NCBI GenBank assembly: GCA_022393335.1
Contig: JAJEKB010020534.1
Span: forward strand, 281,248 to 345,247
Source: Macrotrachela quadricornifera
Taxonomy: Eukaryota; Rotifera; Eurotatoria; Philodinida; Philodinidae
Length of the DNA: 64,000 nucleotides
Reading direction: 5' to 3'
This document shows, in pieces, positions 62,337-64,000 of this stretch. A program made the translations under genes and the position numbers. The first letter of the stretch is position 1, and every line of letters starts with the position of its first letter. Under the pieces are notes generated by a model, which saw only the letters and a list, made by a program, of their open reading frames with translations, made no database searches and was not told the origin of the DNA.

Positions 62337-63475
62337 AGGGTATTAGAAAAGTTTCGGAGCTGCTTTTATTATAAAACAACAAAACACGTCACAACTATTA
62401 ATGTATGTGCTCTTTCTCAAACTATCGTCCCTCCACCCAAATACACTTTTGCCGACGTTCTGAAAGTTTTTGTATAGCAGCTGTAAAGTCATTTTCAGAC
62501 ATACTATTTAGACACTGATATTTTTACAAACCTAATGAACTTCGATCATTGTAGTGTCTTACTTTGAGATAATATTTCAAAACAAGAAACAAAAAATAAG
62601 TTTTGTTACCAGATCTAGAGACTAAGGTGAATGATGTAGCAATTTATATTTTAAATTGTGAATGGTAGAAAAAAAAGAGAAGAAGTATGTGCTGGAGGAT
62701 TATCGCGATGAAAAATCATACCAACTGACATTAAACTTCGCTGTTTTTTTTAGTTTCTGGATGAAGCTTATTCAGCAAAATATTCGCATATATCTTTGTT
62801 GTTGTTACACTCATTGGCACAGATTCTTTGAGAATTATTCCATTATGATCTAAATCAAGGAATATAAAATTTTGCCAACTGACTTTTGTTTAAGTATGGT
62901 TGATGGTAGTGACTCAGCTCCTTTTCATTCTTTTGATGTTTATTTTGATTCAAGTTCATAATAGTAAAGAAATGATTCATCATCAGTGATACTTCGAAAA
63001 ACAAAATCGTTTTCTTTAATTGAATGGCGCGTTAAAAGTTTTTGACACGGTTGAACACGTTTGTGTCTTTGATCAAGTATTAGTAATTGTACTACCCATC
63101 TCCATGAAACCTTAGTTATATGTAATTGATCATGTATAATACAATGTACCGTGTACACTGAAAAACCTAGGGCATATGCTATTTGCTAGGATTATCTTCA
63201 ACATTTAATTGTTCACCTTTTAAATGACGAGCTCATTTTAAATTGTTGTACGTGATGGAGCATGGTCGCCACAAATTATCACTATATGTTTATAAATATC
63301 GGACGGAGATTGTTCTTTCAAAATAAGAAACTTTATTATTGAGTGATACTCAAGCTTTTGATTTTTCATCAGTCTAAAAATAGTGGTCTGGCGACAATCG
63401 TTATATTCATGCATATGTGTTTTATTAGTTAATGATTTTGATACCTATAGATGGAGCATTGTTCCAACTATATAT
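62337..63475 (-). pseudogene. degenerate mariner transposon
   Basis: Fragments on the minus strand follow mariner transposase order. An N-terminal piece (about 63380-63250) reads YHSIIKFLILKEQSPSDIYK and GDHAPSRTTI. Next (63158-62940) come TVHCIIHDQLHITKVSWRWV, then VQPCQKLLTR and NDFVFRSITDDESFLYYYEL, matching the first DDE motif (usually TGDE). Near 62720 GMIFHRDNPPAHTS matches the HDNAPAH motif. A C-terminal piece, QKLSERRQKCIWVEGRYFEK in consensus reading (stop within), lies near 62470. Frameshifts and stops separate them. The outer end TATTAGAAAAGTTTCGGAGC (62341) and the opposite end near 63475 (TGGAACAATGCTCC inverted) look like eroded terminal repeats. It is inactive. Confidence 0.75.
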
Positions 63476-64000
63476 AGATTAAAAGCTAAGAACAATAACA
63501 TTTTTCATTGTGTTTTAATAAAAGCAGTCTAGAAACTATTCTAACGACTTTCATGTGTAAGTTACAAGAAAACTTAAAGTGACCTTGATGCAAAAACAAC
63601 CAAATTACGATATTGGTTCTATAATTTTTCATAGGCAGTAATTGATGAATCTTAGAAAACATTTGTTTTCTTACAATTAGTATTAGTATTGAGAAATCTT
63701 ATTTCATAGTTGGATACAGTACATTTAAATACATGCAACCACATAGACATTTCTTTTCTCAGAAATCTAAATTGATAGAGAAGGAGCATACAATAGAGTT
63801 CAATCAAGTGATTCTACAATTTTCATATTACTCTGTATATCCTTCTGGCAAAAAATAGTTGAACACAGTATTTTTAATATACTATTACAATAAATTGATA
63901 TTTTTGGAGAAGTAATTATATATTTGGATAGCCTACGAAATTGTCTATAACTTTATATATATATACATTTTGAATTGCACTTGTTTATTAAAAATAAATT
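63476..64000. other. intergenic to window end, no gene seen
   Basis: AT-rich DNA without coding or repeat signal. Confidence 0.45.

Overview
The window looks like a piece of an animal nuclear genome, most probably a bdelloid rotifer (Rotaria/Adineta type). It is strongly AT-rich. Nearly every gene is cut by short GT-AG introns of about 45-70 bp. The recognisable genes are metazoan: TRPM channel, SSTR/AstC-like receptor, membralin, makorin-like RING protein, AP-3 sigma and eIF1A. One intronless, less AT-rich oxidoreductase gene looks acquired. The rotifer assignment is inference from this style and from the gene mix. A run of about 400 N (27764-28163) shows it is an assembled scaffold.

Layout. 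1-55: tail of an upstream gene. 817-2432 (+): cytosolic-type acetyl-CoA acetyltransferase, 8 exons. 3905-4542 (+): SPATA2/tamozhennic-type PUB domain protein. 5508-6237 (-): EF-hand calcium-sensor-like protein, divergent from the AP-3 sigma subunit at 6389-7009 (+); a palindromic CRE-like site lies between them. 7199-7927 (-) and 18501-19089 (-): two eIF1A paralogues with identical exon-1 length and splice phase. Between and just beyond them (8.3-22.5 kb) is a stretch of decayed mobile DNA with five long inverted repeats (foldbacks), a sixth nested inside one of them, and scraps of transposase-like sequence. 22788-26037 (+): divergent rhodopsin-type GPCR. 27247-28262: Tc1/mariner-like element containing the N gap, followed by a broken MULE/SWIM relic (28.5-28.85 kb). 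29732-32579 (-): membralin, 10 exons. 34549-36178 (+): makorin-like RING/CCCH protein. 38356-41804 (-): peptide GPCR of SSTR/allatostatin-C type. 44099-45091 (-): F-box protein. 47.79-48.79 kb: complex degenerate tandem repeat. 50666-57784 (+): TRPM channel without a kinase domain, 26 exons. Its 1.7-kb intron 12 holds a foldback whose right arm was later hit by a hAT-type MITE with a perfect 8-bp target duplication. 58.2-58.6 kb: transposon relic related to the 8.3-kb foldback. 60323-61294 (-): MDR oxidoreductase, candidate horizontal acquisition. 62.34-63.48 kb (-): degenerate mariner.

I do not see an operon-like or defence-like gene system. The most distinctive signal is the concentration of long, old inverted repeats (six, plus one in the TRPM gene), the nested insertion history inside the TRPM intron, the diverged eIF1A pair, and the candidate foreign gene. 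Splice models were built by hand. The exon sums are divisible by three for every multi-exon gene given.
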